31,322 nucleotides of DNA, taken from positions 1 through 31,322 of the forward strand of contig CAVBGA010000065.1 of NCBI GenBank assembly GCA_963594675.1, in the 5' to 3' direction. Every line of letters starts with the position of its first letter. Within the stretch, counting starts at the first letter, position 1. Below the pieces are notes generated by a model. It did not search any database, was not told the DNA's origin, and saw only the letters and a program-made list of their open reading frames with translations. The DNA is from Ruminococcus_G sp963594675 (GTDB taxonomy: Bacteria > Bacillota > Clostridia > Lachnospirales > Lachnospiraceae). The position numbers were made by a program, and so were the translations under genes. Shown one piece after another: positions 8,909-17,827 of this stretch.

Positions 8909-8937
8909 ATATTATAATAATTAGAAGCTTTTATCAA
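8909..8937 (-). promoter_or_regulatory. dnaA promoter (sigma-A)
   Basis: On the minus strand, TTGATA (8937-8932), a 17-base spacer and TAATAT (8914-8909). The predicted start lies about 35 bases before the dnaA ATG. Nearby DnaA boxes at 9081-9112 lie upstream and could repress or tune it. Confidence 0.8.
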
Positions 8938-9218
8938 TCTTAATTTCCTATTCAGGTTACCATAATATGGTGGTATAATAAAAAATGTGGTTAATGAAAA
9001 ATATAATACACACCTGTAAATGTTGATATTTATGGGAAAAATTAAAATAAATTCACGTTAAAACACACACAAACCACATGTTTTCCACAAGTTATCCACA
9101 AAATGTGGATAATCTTACGTTAACTAGTGGAAACTGGGGAAAAGTGTGGATAGCATGGGGATAACTTGCTATTTATGCAGATAATAGGGATTACCTGCAA
9201 TTTGTACAATAAAAAAAC
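8938..9218. other. oriC, dnaA-rpmH intergenic half with DnaA boxes
   Basis: This is the core of the 496-base gap between dnaA and rpmH. Two perfect TTATCCACA boxes face each other at 9092-9100 (plus) and 9104-9112 (minus), three bases apart. Variants are TTTTCCACA 9081-9089 (plus), CTATCCACA 9145-9153 (minus) and TTATCCCCA 9156-9164 (minus). The stretch 8940-9060 is AT-rich with no clear box, and includes a small inverted repeat ACCAT-AAT-ATGGT near 8958-8972. Divergent promoters for dnaA and rpmH flank the cluster. Confidence 0.85.
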
Positions 9219-9247
9219 TTGACTTAGCATATCTTTATGAATATAAT
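9219..9247 (+). promoter_or_regulatory. rpmH promoter (sigma-A)
   Basis: TTGACT (9219-9224), a 17-base spacer and TATAAT (9242-9247). It starts the rightward transcription unit and leaves a leader of about 110 bases before rpmH. Confidence 0.85.
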
Positions 9248-9363
9248 TGTAATGATGTTTTATCGTATAGGTCCCGATAGTATCGAATTATCAGGGCTTA
9301 TTTAATAAAATAAATAAAGAAATAAAACTGAAAAGGGTTATAAAAGAAGGAGGTGCTTTCAGC

Positions 9364-9498
9364 ATGAAAATGACATTTCAGCCGAAAAAAAGATCCAGAG
9401 CTAAAGTTCATGGCTTCAGAGCAAGAATGTCCACAAAGGGCGGAAGAAAAGTTTTAGCTGCCAGAAGATTAAAAGGAAGAAAGAGTTTGTCAGCATAA
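9364..9498 (+). CDS. rpmH: 50S ribosomal protein L34
   Basis: A 44-residue, strongly basic protein starting MKMTFQPKKRSRAKVHGFRA and ending LKGRKSLSA, the standard L34 sequence and length; it binds 23S rRNA in the large subunit. AAGGAGGT (9347-9354) lies 9 bases before ATG. It is the first gene right of oriC, followed by a probable attenuating terminator and then rnpA, the usual bacterial order. Confidence 0.98.
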   Translation: MKMTFQPKKRSRAKVHGFRARMSTKGGRKVLAARRLKGRKSLSA

Positions 9499-9528
9499 AG
9501 ACCGCAGTTATGTGGTCTTTTCTTCTCT
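9499..9528 (+). terminator. Terminator or attenuator between rpmH and rnpA
   Basis: AGACCGCA and TGTGGTCT form a stem with one G-U pair, followed by TTTTCTTCTCTT. It probably lowers read-through from the strong rpmH promoter into rnpA, which lacks an obvious promoter of its own. Confidence 0.65.
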
Positions 9529-9562
9529 TATTTCATTTATGAAATTTTGAAAGAAGTATCCA

Positions 9563-9928
9563 ATGAAATATTCGGAAAGTCTGAAAAAAAACAGGGATTT
9601 CCAGCTGGTTTATAGAAGAGGAAGTTCGATTGCTAACCGTTATCTGGTGATGTATATAAAAGAGAATAAACTTGAAGTAAACCGGCTGGGAATATCGGTC
9701 AGTAAAAAAGTAGGTAACAGTATCGTTCGTCATAGACTGACCAGATTGATCAGAGAGAGCTATCGTCTTAATGAGGAGAGCTTTCCCCAGGGATTGGATA
9801 TAGTAGTGATCGCACGGGTGAATGCAAAAGATTGTGGCTATTCACAGATAGAGAGTGCGCTCATGCATCTTGCGGGAAAACATCATATCGTAGATAAGGA
9901 GAATGATCATGAAAAGAATTCTGATTAG
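9563..9928 (+). CDS. rnpA: Ribonuclease P protein component
   Basis: The protein subunit of RNase P, which trims the 5' leader of pre-tRNAs together with the RNA subunit (encoded elsewhere). It has 121 residues, is basic, and carries the conserved core VSKKVGNSIVRHRLTRLIRE, equivalent to the RNR motif of the family. The ribosome site is weak (GAAAG, 8-12 bases upstream). It follows rpmH and its last 20 bases overlap yidD, as in many Firmicutes. Confidence 0.96.
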   Translation: MKYSESLKKNRDFQLVYRRGSSIANRYLVMYIKENKLEVNRLGISVSKKVGNSIVRHRLTRLIRESYRLNEESFPQGLDIVVIARVNAKDCGYSQIESALMHLAGKHHIVDKENDHEKNSD

Positions 9929-10118
9929 TTTAATTCGTTTTTATCAGAAATATCTTTCTCCTTTAAAAAGGACATGCTGTCCTTATACTCCAACATGTTC
10001 GAATTATGGATTGCAGGCTATTGAAAAATATGGAGCTTTTAAGGGAAGTCTGCTTGCTATTTGGAGAATTCTCAGGTGCAATCCGTTCTCAAAAGGAGGT
10101 TATGATCCTGTTCCGTGA
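9909..10118 (+). CDS. yidD: Membrane protein insertion efficiency factor YidD
   Basis: A 69-residue protein with an amphipathic N-terminal helix (ISLIRFYQKYLSPL) and the conserved cysteine block CCPYTPTCSNYGLQAIEKYG, then NPFSKGGYDPVP. It is thought to assist YidC/Sec insertion at the inner face of the membrane. Two ATGs lie at 9903 and 9909. AAGGAG at 9896-9901 is 7 bases from the second, so 9909 is chosen. It overlaps rnpA and precedes yidC. Confidence 0.94.
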   Translation: MKRILISLIRFYQKYLSPLKRTCCPYTPTCSNYGLQAIEKYGAFKGSLLAIWRILRCNPFSKGGYDPVP

Positions 10119-10193
10119 TGATAAGGCATGTGCAGGATCAAATGTTTTCTAGGATTACAAGACGTGTCTGGCACGTCATCGGAGGTAAACATT

Positions 10194-11480
10194 TTGAATA
10201 TCGTATTGACGAAATCCAGTATGCCGATCATTAATTGGATCGCTGATATTCTGGGTTACATTATCAGCGGAATCTTCCTTCTGCTGGAAAAAATTGGCAT
10301 ACCGAATATTGGTCTTGCTATTATTTTATTTACCATTCTCATGTATGCTGTGATGACACCTCTGCAGATTAAGCAGCAGAAGTTCTCAAGAATGAACAGC
10401 ATTATGATGCCTGAGATTAGAAAAATCCAAGACAAGTATAAGAATAAAAAGGACCAGGTTTCCATGCAGAAAATGCAGGCGGAGACACAAGCTGTATATG
10501 AAAAATATGGTGTTTCTCCTACAGGAAGCTGTGTGCAGATGGTCATTATCCTTCCGGTAATGTTCGCTCTGTATCAGGTTATTTATCATATACCGGGTTA
10601 TATTGGAAGTGTAAGAGGAATTTTTACTGATTTGGTTGGTAATATTACATCTACTTCTGATTACACCAGCATTATTCAAAAGTTTCTCGAAAATAATACA
10701 ATTTCAAATTTTAGCCTTACATTAAATGATGGGGTAGCAACGAAGAATTCCATCATTGATTTTCTGTATAAGCTGACCACCTCTCAGTGGACAGAACTTT
10801 CAAAAGTATCTGATTTTAGCGGTTTTACAGATGTAATTACAAAGACACACAGCCAATTGAAGTCTGTTAGTATGTTCTGTGGTATGAACATTTCTGATAC
10901 ACCATGGGTACTGATTAAGGAGTCTTTACATAATCATCATTGGTTGATGTTGATCGGTGCAGTACTTGTTCCGGTTCTTGCTTGGTTTACTCAGTGGCTT
11001 AACTATCGTTTGATGCCTCAGTCTTCCACAACCGGTGGAGCAGAAGCAGGAAGTAGCATGGAAGCATCCATGAAGAGCATGAATCTTATGATGCCGCTTA
11101 TGTCTGCATTTTTCTGTATTACATTCCCTATTGGTGTTGGTATTTACTGGATTGCCGGTGCACTGGTTCGTTGTGTACAGCAGTTGGTGATTAATAGACA
11201 CTTGGATCGAATTGATATAGAAGCTCTTGTGAAAGAGAATCAGGAAAAAGCGAAGGCAAAACGTGAAAAGAAGGGTGAACGTCCTTCTCAGATTACACAG
11301 ACTGCTACGCAGAATGCAAAGCGTATTGATAAAAAATTCGATGGCGTCGATGCAGAAAAACGAGAGGAAGCTCTCGCAAAAGCAGAAGCCTACTATAACA
11401 GCGATAAAGTCAAAGCAAATAGTATTGCTGCTAAGGCGAATATGGTGAAAAGGTACGACGAAAAGAATAAGAAAAAATAG
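10194..11480 (+). CDS. yidC: Membrane protein insertase YidC/Oxa1 (SpoIIIJ family)
   Basis: Inserts proteins into the cell membrane, alone or with SecYEG. The chosen start is TTG at 10194, preceded by GGAGGT (10181-10186) at 7 bases; an ATG at 10128 is in frame but has no ribosome site and would add 22 atypical residues. The 428-residue product has the Gram-positive layout: hydrophobic segments near the N-terminus (WIADILGYIISGIFLLL), the positively charged cytoplasmic loop, a core with VQMVIILPVMFALYQV, two C-terminal membrane helices and a Lys-rich tail. An insertion of roughly 70 residues with Ser/Thr-rich sequence lies between the second and third core helices. No lipobox cysteine is seen, unlike B. 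subtilis SpoIIIJ. Confidence 0.95.
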   Translation: MNIVLTKSSMPIINWIADILGYIISGIFLLLEKIGIPNIGLAIILFTILMYAVMTPLQIKQQKFSRMNSIMMPEIRKIQDKYKNKKDQVSMQKMQAETQAVYEKYGVSPTGSCVQMVIILPVMFALYQVIYHIPGYIGSVRGIFTDLVGNITSTSDYTSIIQKFLENNTISNFSLTLNDGVATKNSIIDFLYKLTTSQWTELSKVSDFSGFTDVITKTHSQLKSVSMFCGMNISDTPWVLIKESLHNHHWLMLIGAVLVPVLAWFTQWLNYRLMPQSSTTGGAEAGSSMEASMKSMNLMMPLMSAFFCITFPIGVGIYWIAGALVRCVQQLVINRHLDRIDIEALVKENQEKAKAKREKKGERPSQITQTATQNAKRIDKKFDGVDAEKREEALAKAEAYYNSDKVKANSIAAKANMVKRYDEKNKKK

Positions 11481-11505
11481 TAATTGAAAAATAGGGGGTG
11501 TAGTT

Positions 11506-12471
11506 ATGGGTACAGAATTCACAGAGTTTTCTGCAAAAACCGTAGATGATGCGATTACAAAAGCATGTATTGAGTTGGGAGCCTCCAGCGATAGTCTTGA
11601 GATCCAGGTTGTTCGTGAAGGTACTTCAGGCTTCCTTGGCATCGGAAGCAAACCTGCGATTATTAAGGTTCGCAAAAAATCCGAAGAGACCGTTTCTGTT
11701 GAAGAAGACGTAAAAAAACCAGTTGAGAAGGCTGTTGAAAAAACGGAAAAGAAAGTTGTAAAAGCTGAAGATACAGCTGTAAATGCACAGGAAGAAGCCG
11801 TTGTAGAGAAAAAACAGCCGGACAGCAAAGATGAATTCGCTTCTGAAAAGAAAGTGGAAAAAGTTGAGAAAAAGCTGGATAAAAAGAATAGAAAAAATGA
11901 TTTCAAGGCGGAAAAGAAGGGTGAGCGTAAACCCAGACGTGAAAGAAGTCAGGAAGAGAGAAAAACGCCTGAAAGAAAAGAATATGTAATTGTTGATCGC
12001 TCTGAAGAAGAGATTGAAAAGATTAACAAGGATGCAGTGACTTTCCTTTCTGATGTATTTAAATCAATGGAGCTTCCTGTAGAGATTAAGTCAGAATATG
12101 ATAAAGAATCTGGAACTTTGAATATTGATTTCGAAGGCGAAGATATGGGTATTCTGATTGGTAAGAGAGGTCAGACACTGGATTCTCTTCAATATCTCAC
12201 AAGTCTCGTTGTAAATAAGAGCCTTGAACATTATATTCGAGTAAAACTTGATACAGAAAATTACAGAAGCCGTCGAAAAGATACTCTTGAAAATCTGGCA
12301 AAGAATATCGCTTATAAGGTAAGAAAGACCAGAAAGCCGGTATCTCTGGAACCCATGAATCCCTATGAGAGAAGAATTATTCATTCTGCTCTTCAGGGCA
12401 ACAAATATGTAGAAACATACAGTGAAGGCAGTGAGCCTTACCGTCATGTAGTAATAGCATATAAAAGATAA
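11506..12471 (+). CDS. jag: Jag/KhpB RNA-binding protein (Jag_N-KH-R3H)
   Basis: A 321-residue RNA-binding protein. It has an N-terminal Jag_N domain (residues 1-55, EFSAKTVDDAITKA), a long charged Lys/Glu-rich linker (about 60-155), a KH domain with the GKRGQTLDSLQYL loop, and a C-terminal R3H domain with the motif RRIIH. In related bacteria it partners KhpA and affects cell elongation and division. It directly follows yidC, the conserved position. GGGGGTG lies 5 bases before ATG. A strong terminator follows at 12489-12527. Confidence 0.95.
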   Translation: MGTEFTEFSAKTVDDAITKACIELGASSDSLEIQVVREGTSGFLGIGSKPAIIKVRKKSEETVSVEEDVKKPVEKAVEKTEKKVVKAEDTAVNAQEEAVVEKKQPDSKDEFASEKKVEKVEKKLDKKNRKNDFKAEKKGERKPRRERSQEERKTPERKEYVIVDRSEEEIEKINKDAVTFLSDVFKSMELPVEIKSEYDKESGTLNIDFEGEDMGILIGKRGQTLDSLQYLTSLVVNKSLEHYIRVKLDTENYRSRRKDTLENLAKNIAYKVRKTRKPVSLEPMNPYERRIIHSALQGNKYVETYSEGSEPYRHVVIAYKR

Positions 12472-12488
12472 AGGCCTGTGAGGCTTTG

Positions 12489-12527
12489 AGCTGCTGCACT
12501 TGATCCAACAGGTGCAGCAGCTTTTTT
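12489..12527 (+). terminator. Rho-independent terminator after jag
   Basis: AGCTGCTGCAC (12489-12499) and GTGCAGCAGCT (12512-12522) form an 11-bp perfect stem with a 12-base loop, followed by a T run. It closes the rpmH-jag unit before mnmE. Confidence 0.9.
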
Positions 12528-12552
12528 ACGTACTTGTTATAGGAGAAAAATT

Positions 12553-13941
12553 ATGTTTCAGTTGAATGATACGATCGTTGCATCGGCCACAGCTATGGCT
12601 TCTTCGGGAATTGGTATTATACGTATGAGTGGGGAGGATGCACTTAATATCCTATATAAGATATTTCATCCCAAAAATGAGAATAAGGATATTAGAGAAG
12701 TTGCAACTCATACCATTCATTATGGCTATATTTTTGATGGGGAGGATATGATTGATGAAGTACTGGTCATGATTATGAAAGCACCCCACACTTATACCGG
12801 AGAAAATACAGTAGAGATTGATTGCCATGGCGGAATTTATGCTATGCAAAGAGTATTGGATGCTGCTGTAAAGGCGGGAGCCAGACCTGCAGAGCCGGGA
12901 GAATTTTCTAAGAGAGCCTTTTTGAATGGAAAGATGGATCTTTCTAAAGCGGAGGCGGTGATGGATCTTATTCATGCAGGAAGTTCTTATGCTTTAAAAA
13001 GTTCTCTAAGTCAATTGTCAGGATCTCTGGAGAGAAAAATATCAGAAATAAGAGAGAAGCTTCTCCATCAGGTGGCTTATATAGAATCTGCTTTGGATGA
13101 TCCAGAACATTATGATATTGAAGGATTTGGAGAAGAGCTGGAAGTAATTGTAGGAGAAGAAAAGAAGAAAATTAATCACTTGATTGCTAGTTTTTCCGAG
13201 GGAAAAATGATAAGGGAGGGAATCAAAACTGTAATTATAGGAAAACCTAATGCAGGAAAATCCTCCTTAATGAATTTATTGGTAGGGGAAAAGAAAGCAA
13301 TTGTTACTGATATTGCAGGAACCACAAGAGACGCCTTGGAAGAAAATATCAATATTGGTGGTGTTTCTCTTCGCATTATAGATACTGCTGGTATCAGGGA
13401 TACGCAGGATGTGGTGGAAAAGATTGGCGTAACAATGGCCAGAGAACATGCAGCTGACGCGGATCTTATTTTGTATGTGGTAGATTCCTCCATTCCTTTG
13501 GACGAAAATGATAGAGAGATCATGGATATGATTCGCAAATCAATGAAGAAAACCATTATACTTTTTAATAAAACAGATTTAGAAAGTAAAGTGGATGAAG
13601 AAGGATTGAAAGCAGAAATGAATCTTCCGGTTCTACAGATTTCAGCAAAGACGGAAGAAGGTTTGGAAGAATTATCAAAAACGATTCGTTCGATGTTCTT
13701 TAAGGGAGAGATATCATTTAACGATGAAGTATATATTACCAATATCCGGCATAAGAAGGCCTTAGATGAGGCTGAGAAAAGTTTAGGTTTGGTGGAAGAA
13801 AGTATAGCCAATGGTATGCCGGAAGATTTTTATTCCATAGATTTAATGGGGGCTTGTGATTCTTTAGGAAGTATCACAGGGGAAAATGTTGGAGAAGACC
13901 TGGTAAATGAGATATTCAGCAAATTTTGCACAGGAAAATAA
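12553..13941 (+). CDS. mnmE: tRNA modification GTPase MnmE
   Basis: With MnmG it installs the cmnm5 group on wobble uridine 34 of several tRNAs. It has 462 residues: an N-terminal folate-binding domain (1-120), a helical domain, and an inserted G domain with GKPNAGKSS (G1), TDIAGTTRD (G2), DTAG (G3) and NKTD (G4). It ends FCTGK, keeping the functional C-terminal cysteine although the usual CIGK reads CTGK. AGGAGA lies 6 bases before ATG. It starts the mnmE-mnmG-rsmG unit. Confidence 0.97.
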   Translation: MFQLNDTIVASATAMASSGIGIIRMSGEDALNILYKIFHPKNENKDIREVATHTIHYGYIFDGEDMIDEVLVMIMKAPHTYTGENTVEIDCHGGIYAMQRVLDAAVKAGARPAEPGEFSKRAFLNGKMDLSKAEAVMDLIHAGSSYALKSSLSQLSGSLERKISEIREKLLHQVAYIESALDDPEHYDIEGFGEELEVIVGEEKKKINHLIASFSEGKMIREGIKTVIIGKPNAGKSSLMNLLVGEKKAIVTDIAGTTRDALEENINIGGVSLRIIDTAGIRDTQDVVEKIGVTMAREHAADADLILYVVDSSIPLDENDREIMDMIRKSMKKTIILFNKTDLESKVDEEGLKAEMNLPVLQISAKTEEGLEELSKTIRSMFFKGEISFNDEVYITNIRHKKALDEAEKSLGLVEESIANGMPEDFYSIDLMGACDSLGSITGENVGEDLVNEIFSKFCTGK

Positions 13942-14009
13942 GATCATGAAAATAAAAATCATGAAGATAATTATGAACATATAATCATGCAAGTATAATG
14001 GGGGCAGTT

Positions 14010-15887
14010 ATGAACCGATTAGTAGAAAATTATGATGTTGTGGTAGTTGGAGCAGGACATGCTGGTTGTGAAGCTTCACTGGCATGTGCAAGAATGGGGA
14101 TGGAAACCATAATGTTCACCGTGAGTGTGGATAGTATTGCGCTTATGCCATGTAATCCCAATGTAGGAGGAAGTTCTAAGGGACATTTGGTAAGAGAAAT
14201 AGATGCCCTTGGCGGTGAAATGGGAAAGAATATTGATAAAACCTTTATTCAATCTAAGATGCTAAATAAATCCAAAGGACCAGCGGTTCATTCCTTAAGA
14301 GCTCAGGCAGATAAAAGCAATTATAGCTGCAGTATGAGACAGGTATTGGAAAATACAGATCATTTGACCATTAAACAGGCAGAGGTAACGGAGCTTTTAT
14401 CAGAAGATGGAAGAATTACAGGCGTAAAAACTTTTTCAGGGGCAGAGTATAGGGCAAAAGCAGTTGTTTTGTGTACAGGAACCTACTTAAAGGCAAGATG
14501 TATTTACGGAGATATCAGTAATTATACGGGACCAAATGGCTTACAGGCGGCCAATTATCTTACGGATTCCCTGAAAGCCCTGGGGATAGAGATGTTTCGT
14601 TTTAAGACAGGAACTCCTGCCAGAATCGATGGAAGGACCATTGATTTTTCTAAGATGGAAGAACAATTTGGTGATGAAAGGGTTGTTCCTTTCTCCTTCT
14701 CCACAGATCCGGAAAGCGTACAGATTGACCAGGTTTCCTGCTGGCTGACTTATACCAATGAAAAAACCCATGAGATTATTAGAAATAATCTGGATCGCTC
14801 TCCTCTGTATTCCGGTATGATTGAGGGAACGGGACCAAGATATTGTCCCTCTATAGAGGATAAGGTAGTGCGTTTTGCTGATAAGAATAGGCATCAGGTC
14901 TTCATAGAGCCAGAGGGACTTTATACCCATGAAATGTATGTAGGTGGCATGTCCAGTTCTCTTCCCGAGGATGTTCAACATGAAATGTATCATTCGGTGG
15001 CAGGTCTTGAGCATGCGAAAATCGTAAGAAATGCCTATGCTATCGAATATGATTGTATTAATCCCCGCCAGTTAAAACATTCACTGGAATTTAAGAATAT
15101 AAAGGGATTATTCAGTGGTGGTCAGTTTAATGGAAGTTCCGGATATGAAGAAGCGGCAGCCCAGGGATTAATTGCAGGTATCAATGCGGCACTTTTTATT
15201 AAGGGAAAAGATCCTTTAATTTTAGATCGTTCGGAGGCATATATTGGTGTATTGATTGATGATTTGGTTACTAAGGAAACCAGAGAGCCCTACCGCATGA
15301 TGACCAGCCGGGCAGAGTATCGACTTTTGCTGCGCCAGGATAATGCGGATCTTCGTTTGCGCAAAAAAGGGTATGAAGCTGGTCTCATCAGTCAGGAAAT
15401 CTATGATCAATTGCTGGAAAAGGAAAAGTTAATCACATTGGAGATGGAACGTGTGGAAAATACTCACATTGGCGCTTCGGAATGTGTACAAAATTTCTTG
15501 AAATCAAAGGAAAGCACCCCTTTAAAAACAGGAACGACCTTAGGAGAATTGATTCGCAGACCGGAATTGGATTATGAAGCATTGGAAAGTCTGGATCCTG
15601 AGCGACCTGATCTTGCCTGGGATGTAAAAGAGCAGGTAAATATTAATATAAAATATAGCGGTTATATCAAGCGCCAGTTAAAGCAGGTGGAGCAATTTAA
15701 GAAAATGGAATCAAAGAAAATTCCAGAATCTATTGTTTATGAAAATGTAAACAGTCTGCGCATCGAGGCGGTTCAGAAGCTGAATCTCTATCGGCCGGAA
15801 AATATAGGACAGGCTTCTAGAATTTCTGGTGTATCACCAGCGGATATCTCTGTACTTCTGGTGTATCTGCAAAGTCATAAAAGTTGA
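14010..15887 (+). CDS. mnmG: tRNA uridine-5-carboxymethylaminomethyl enzyme MnmG (GidA)
   Basis: The FAD-dependent partner of MnmE. It has an N-terminal Rossmann fold with VVVVGAGHAGCEAS, the conserved PCNPNVGGSSKGH segment, GTGPRYCPSIEDKV, and a C-terminal helical domain that binds MnmE. A start at 13998 is possible, but GGGGG lies 5 bases before the ATG at 14010, giving 625 residues beginning MNRLVENYDV. The gap to mnmE is 68 bases and contains no clear terminator. The stop lies 14 bases before rsmG. Confidence 0.96.
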   Translation: MNRLVENYDVVVVGAGHAGCEASLACARMGMETIMFTVSVDSIALMPCNPNVGGSSKGHLVREIDALGGEMGKNIDKTFIQSKMLNKSKGPAVHSLRAQADKSNYSCSMRQVLENTDHLTIKQAEVTELLSEDGRITGVKTFSGAEYRAKAVVLCTGTYLKARCIYGDISNYTGPNGLQAANYLTDSLKALGIEMFRFKTGTPARIDGRTIDFSKMEEQFGDERVVPFSFSTDPESVQIDQVSCWLTYTNEKTHEIIRNNLDRSPLYSGMIEGTGPRYCPSIEDKVVRFADKNRHQVFIEPEGLYTHEMYVGGMSSSLPEDVQHEMYHSVAGLEHAKIVRNAYAIEYDCINPRQLKHSLEFKNIKGLFSGGQFNGSSGYEEAAAQGLIAGINAALFIKGKDPLILDRSEAYIGVLIDDLVTKETREPYRMMTSRAEYRLLLRQDNADLRLRKKGYEAGLISQEIYDQLLEKEKLITLEMERVENTHIGASECVQNFLKSKESTPLKTGTTLGELIRRPELDYEALESLDPERPDLAWDVKEQVNINIKYSGYIKRQLKQVEQFKKMESKKIPESIVYENVNSLRIEAVQKLNLYRPENIGQASRISGVSPADISVLLVYLQSHKS

Positions 15888-15901
15888 AAAGGAGAATGGT
15901 A

Positions 15902-16627
15902 ATGCCCAATACATATGATCTCTCTGTCTTTGAAGATGGATTAAAAGAGCTGAATATTCAGCTTAGTGAGCAACAGATGCAGCAGTTTATCTGTTATTAC
16001 GAAATGTTGGTGGAGTGGAACAAGGTTATGAACCTGACAGGAATCACAGAGTGGGATGAAGTAGTTTTGCGCCACTTTTTAGATAGTCTATCCATTGCAA
16101 AGGTTTGTGATATGGAGAAGATAGAGACAGTGATTGATGTAGGAACTGGGGCTGGATTTCCGGGAATTCCGCTTTTAATTGCATTTCCACATTTGAAAAT
16201 TACTCTTTTAGATTCTTTGAAAAAAAGAATTGGATTTCTGGATGCGGTAATTGAGAAGACAGGATTAGAGGGAGCAAAAACAATTCACGGCAGAGCCGAG
16301 GATTTTGCAAAACAGGCAGATTATAGGGAAAATTATCAACTTTGTGTGTCTAGAGCAGTGGCTGATTTGAGGACACTTTCGGAATATTGCCTTCCTTTTG
16401 TGGATAAGTCAGGAAAACTTATTTCTTATAAATCTGGAAAAATTGAAGAAGAGATGGAGTATTCAAAAAAAGCCATCTCTATATTAGGTGGAAAATTAAC
16501 TGCCTGTGAAAAATTTATGCTGGCAAACACAGATATTGAAAGATCCTTTATTATCATAGAAAAAACAAAGAATACACCAAAAAAATACCCAAGAAAAGCG
16601 GGACTTCCTTCCAAGGAACCCTTATAA
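15902..16627 (+). CDS. rsmG: 16S rRNA (guanine527-N7)-methyltransferase RsmG (GidB)
   Basis: A SAM-dependent methyltransferase acting on G527 of 16S rRNA; loss gives low-level streptomycin resistance in other bacteria. The SAM site is VIDVGTGAGFPGIPL, followed by LLDSLKKRIGFL and the CVSRAVADL segment. Three ATGs (15884, 15896, 15902) are possible; AAAAGGAG (15887-15894) fits the last with 7 bases, giving 241 residues beginning MPNTYDLSVF. It ends KKYPRKAGLPSKEPL, the usual family C-terminus. Confidence 0.96.
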   Translation: MPNTYDLSVFEDGLKELNIQLSEQQMQQFICYYEMLVEWNKVMNLTGITEWDEVVLRHFLDSLSIAKVCDMEKIETVIDVGTGAGFPGIPLLIAFPHLKITLLDSLKKRIGFLDAVIEKTGLEGAKTIHGRAEDFAKQADYRENYQLCVSRAVADLRTLSEYCLPFVDKSGKLISYKSGKIEEEMEYSKKAISILGGKLTACEKFMLANTDIERSFIIIEKTKNTPKKYPRKAGLPSKEPL

Positions 16628-16741
16628 GGCCTTTTTTCTTTATTGTTTCTTATGTTCACTGAAAAAACACAATTTATTCGATTAGATATCACAATACTAT
16701 AGTAAAGTAAATTGTAAAATCTTATTATGGGAGGAAAAGTC

Positions 16742-17827
16742 GTGATTGAAGTAAAAAACTTGGTAAAAAAGTACGGCAATCATGTGGCTGTTAACGATCT
16801 GTCCTTTACTGTGGAAGATGGTCGGATTTATGGATTTCTGGGCCCTAATGGTGCAGGTAAATCCACAACAATGAATATCATTACCGGCTATATTGCATCT
16901 ACAGAAGGAGAGGTGCTGATTAATGGTCATAACATTCTTGAGGAACCTGAGGAGGCGAAAAAATGCATCGGTTATCTGCCGGAGCAGCCTCCTCTCTATT
17001 TTGACATGACTGTGTACGAATATTTGAAATTCGTTGCAGAATTAAAGAAAATTCCAAAAGAAGATAGGGAAAAACAGATTGAGGATGTCATCAAGCTGAC
17101 GAATCTGGAAAGTATGAAAGGTCGTTTGATCAAGAACCTTTCCAAAGGTTACAAACAGAGAACTGGTTTGGCCCAGGCAATTCTTGGTTATCCAGAAGTT
17201 ATTATTCTTGATGAGCCGACTGTAGGATTGGATCCGAAACAGATTATTGAGATTCGTGATTTGATCAAGAGCCTTGGAAAAAAACATACCGTAATCCTGA
17301 GTTCACATATTATGCAGGAAATCAGTGCGGTTTGTGATGATGTTATGATCATTTCCCATGGAAAACTGGTAGCTTGTGATACTACAGACAATCTGAGCAA
17401 GATGGCAATGGGCTCAAATGAGCTGGAATTGACTATTAAGGGAAAGAAAGAAGAAATTAATAAAATTCTTTCAGCAATACCTGAGATTGAAGAATTTAGT
17501 ATTGCTCCATCTAAAGAAGACAGTGGAATGGATGTCAGCGTGAAGACTGCTGAGACGACAGATCTTCGCGAGATGCTTTTTTATCGTATGGCTGAGGCAA
17601 AATGCCCCATCATTAAGATGGAATACAATAAGCTTTCACTTGAGGATATCTTCCTTGAACTGACAGAAAATGAAAATCAGGACAAAGCAAGTAGCAAGGA
17701 AGAAAAGCCGAAAAATTCAAAGTTCTTTGCGACAGCAGATGAAGCATTGAAAAGTTTGAAAAAAGAAGAAGCTGATGAGACAGAATCTGAAGTAAAGGAG
17801 GAGACAGATCATGCTGGCGATTTATAA
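16742..17827 (+). CDS. ABC transporter ATP-binding protein (GldA-like)
   Basis: The ATPase of a membrane ABC system. It shows Walker A GPNGAGKST (34-42), signature LSKGYKQR, Walker B VIILDEPTVGLD and the switch His in LSSHIMQE. The chosen start is GTG at 16742, with GGGAGG 7 bases upstream; the ATG at 16727 overlaps that ribosome site. The core resembles GldA and other daunorubicin/natA-type exporters. A Lys/Glu-rich C-terminal tail of about 45 residues extends past the usual domain and overlaps the permease by 17 bases. It starts a four-gene set with permease, GldG-like and DUF4340 proteins. The substrate is unknown. Confidence 0.9.
   Translation: MIEVKNLVKKYGNHVAVNDLSFTVEDGRIYGFLGPNGAGKSTTMNIITGYIASTEGEVLINGHNILEEPEEAKKCIGYLPEQPPLYFDMTVYEYLKFVAELKKIPKEDREKQIEDVIKLTNLESMKGRLIKNLSKGYKQRTGLAQAILGYPEVIILDEPTVGLDPKQIIEIRDLIKSLGKKHTVILSSHIMQEISAVCDDVMIISHGKLVACDTTDNLSKMAMGSNELELTIKGKKEEINKILSAIPEIEEFSIAPSKEDSGMDVSVKTAETTDLREMLFYRMAEAKCPIIKMEYNKLSLEDIFLELTENENQDKASSKEEKPKNSKFFATADEALKSLKKEEADETESEVKEETDHAGDL

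Noticed and set aside
10926..11906. A 326-codon minus-strand frame over yidC and jag
   Set aside because: It mirrors the Lys/Glu-rich linker of jag as Phe/Ser-rich sequence, and both sense genes are well-supported.
13942..14009. Repeated ATCATGA-type words in the mnmE-mnmG gap
   Set aside because: The copies are short, AT-rich and irregular, with no hairpin plus T-run; it is probably simple intergenic sequence.
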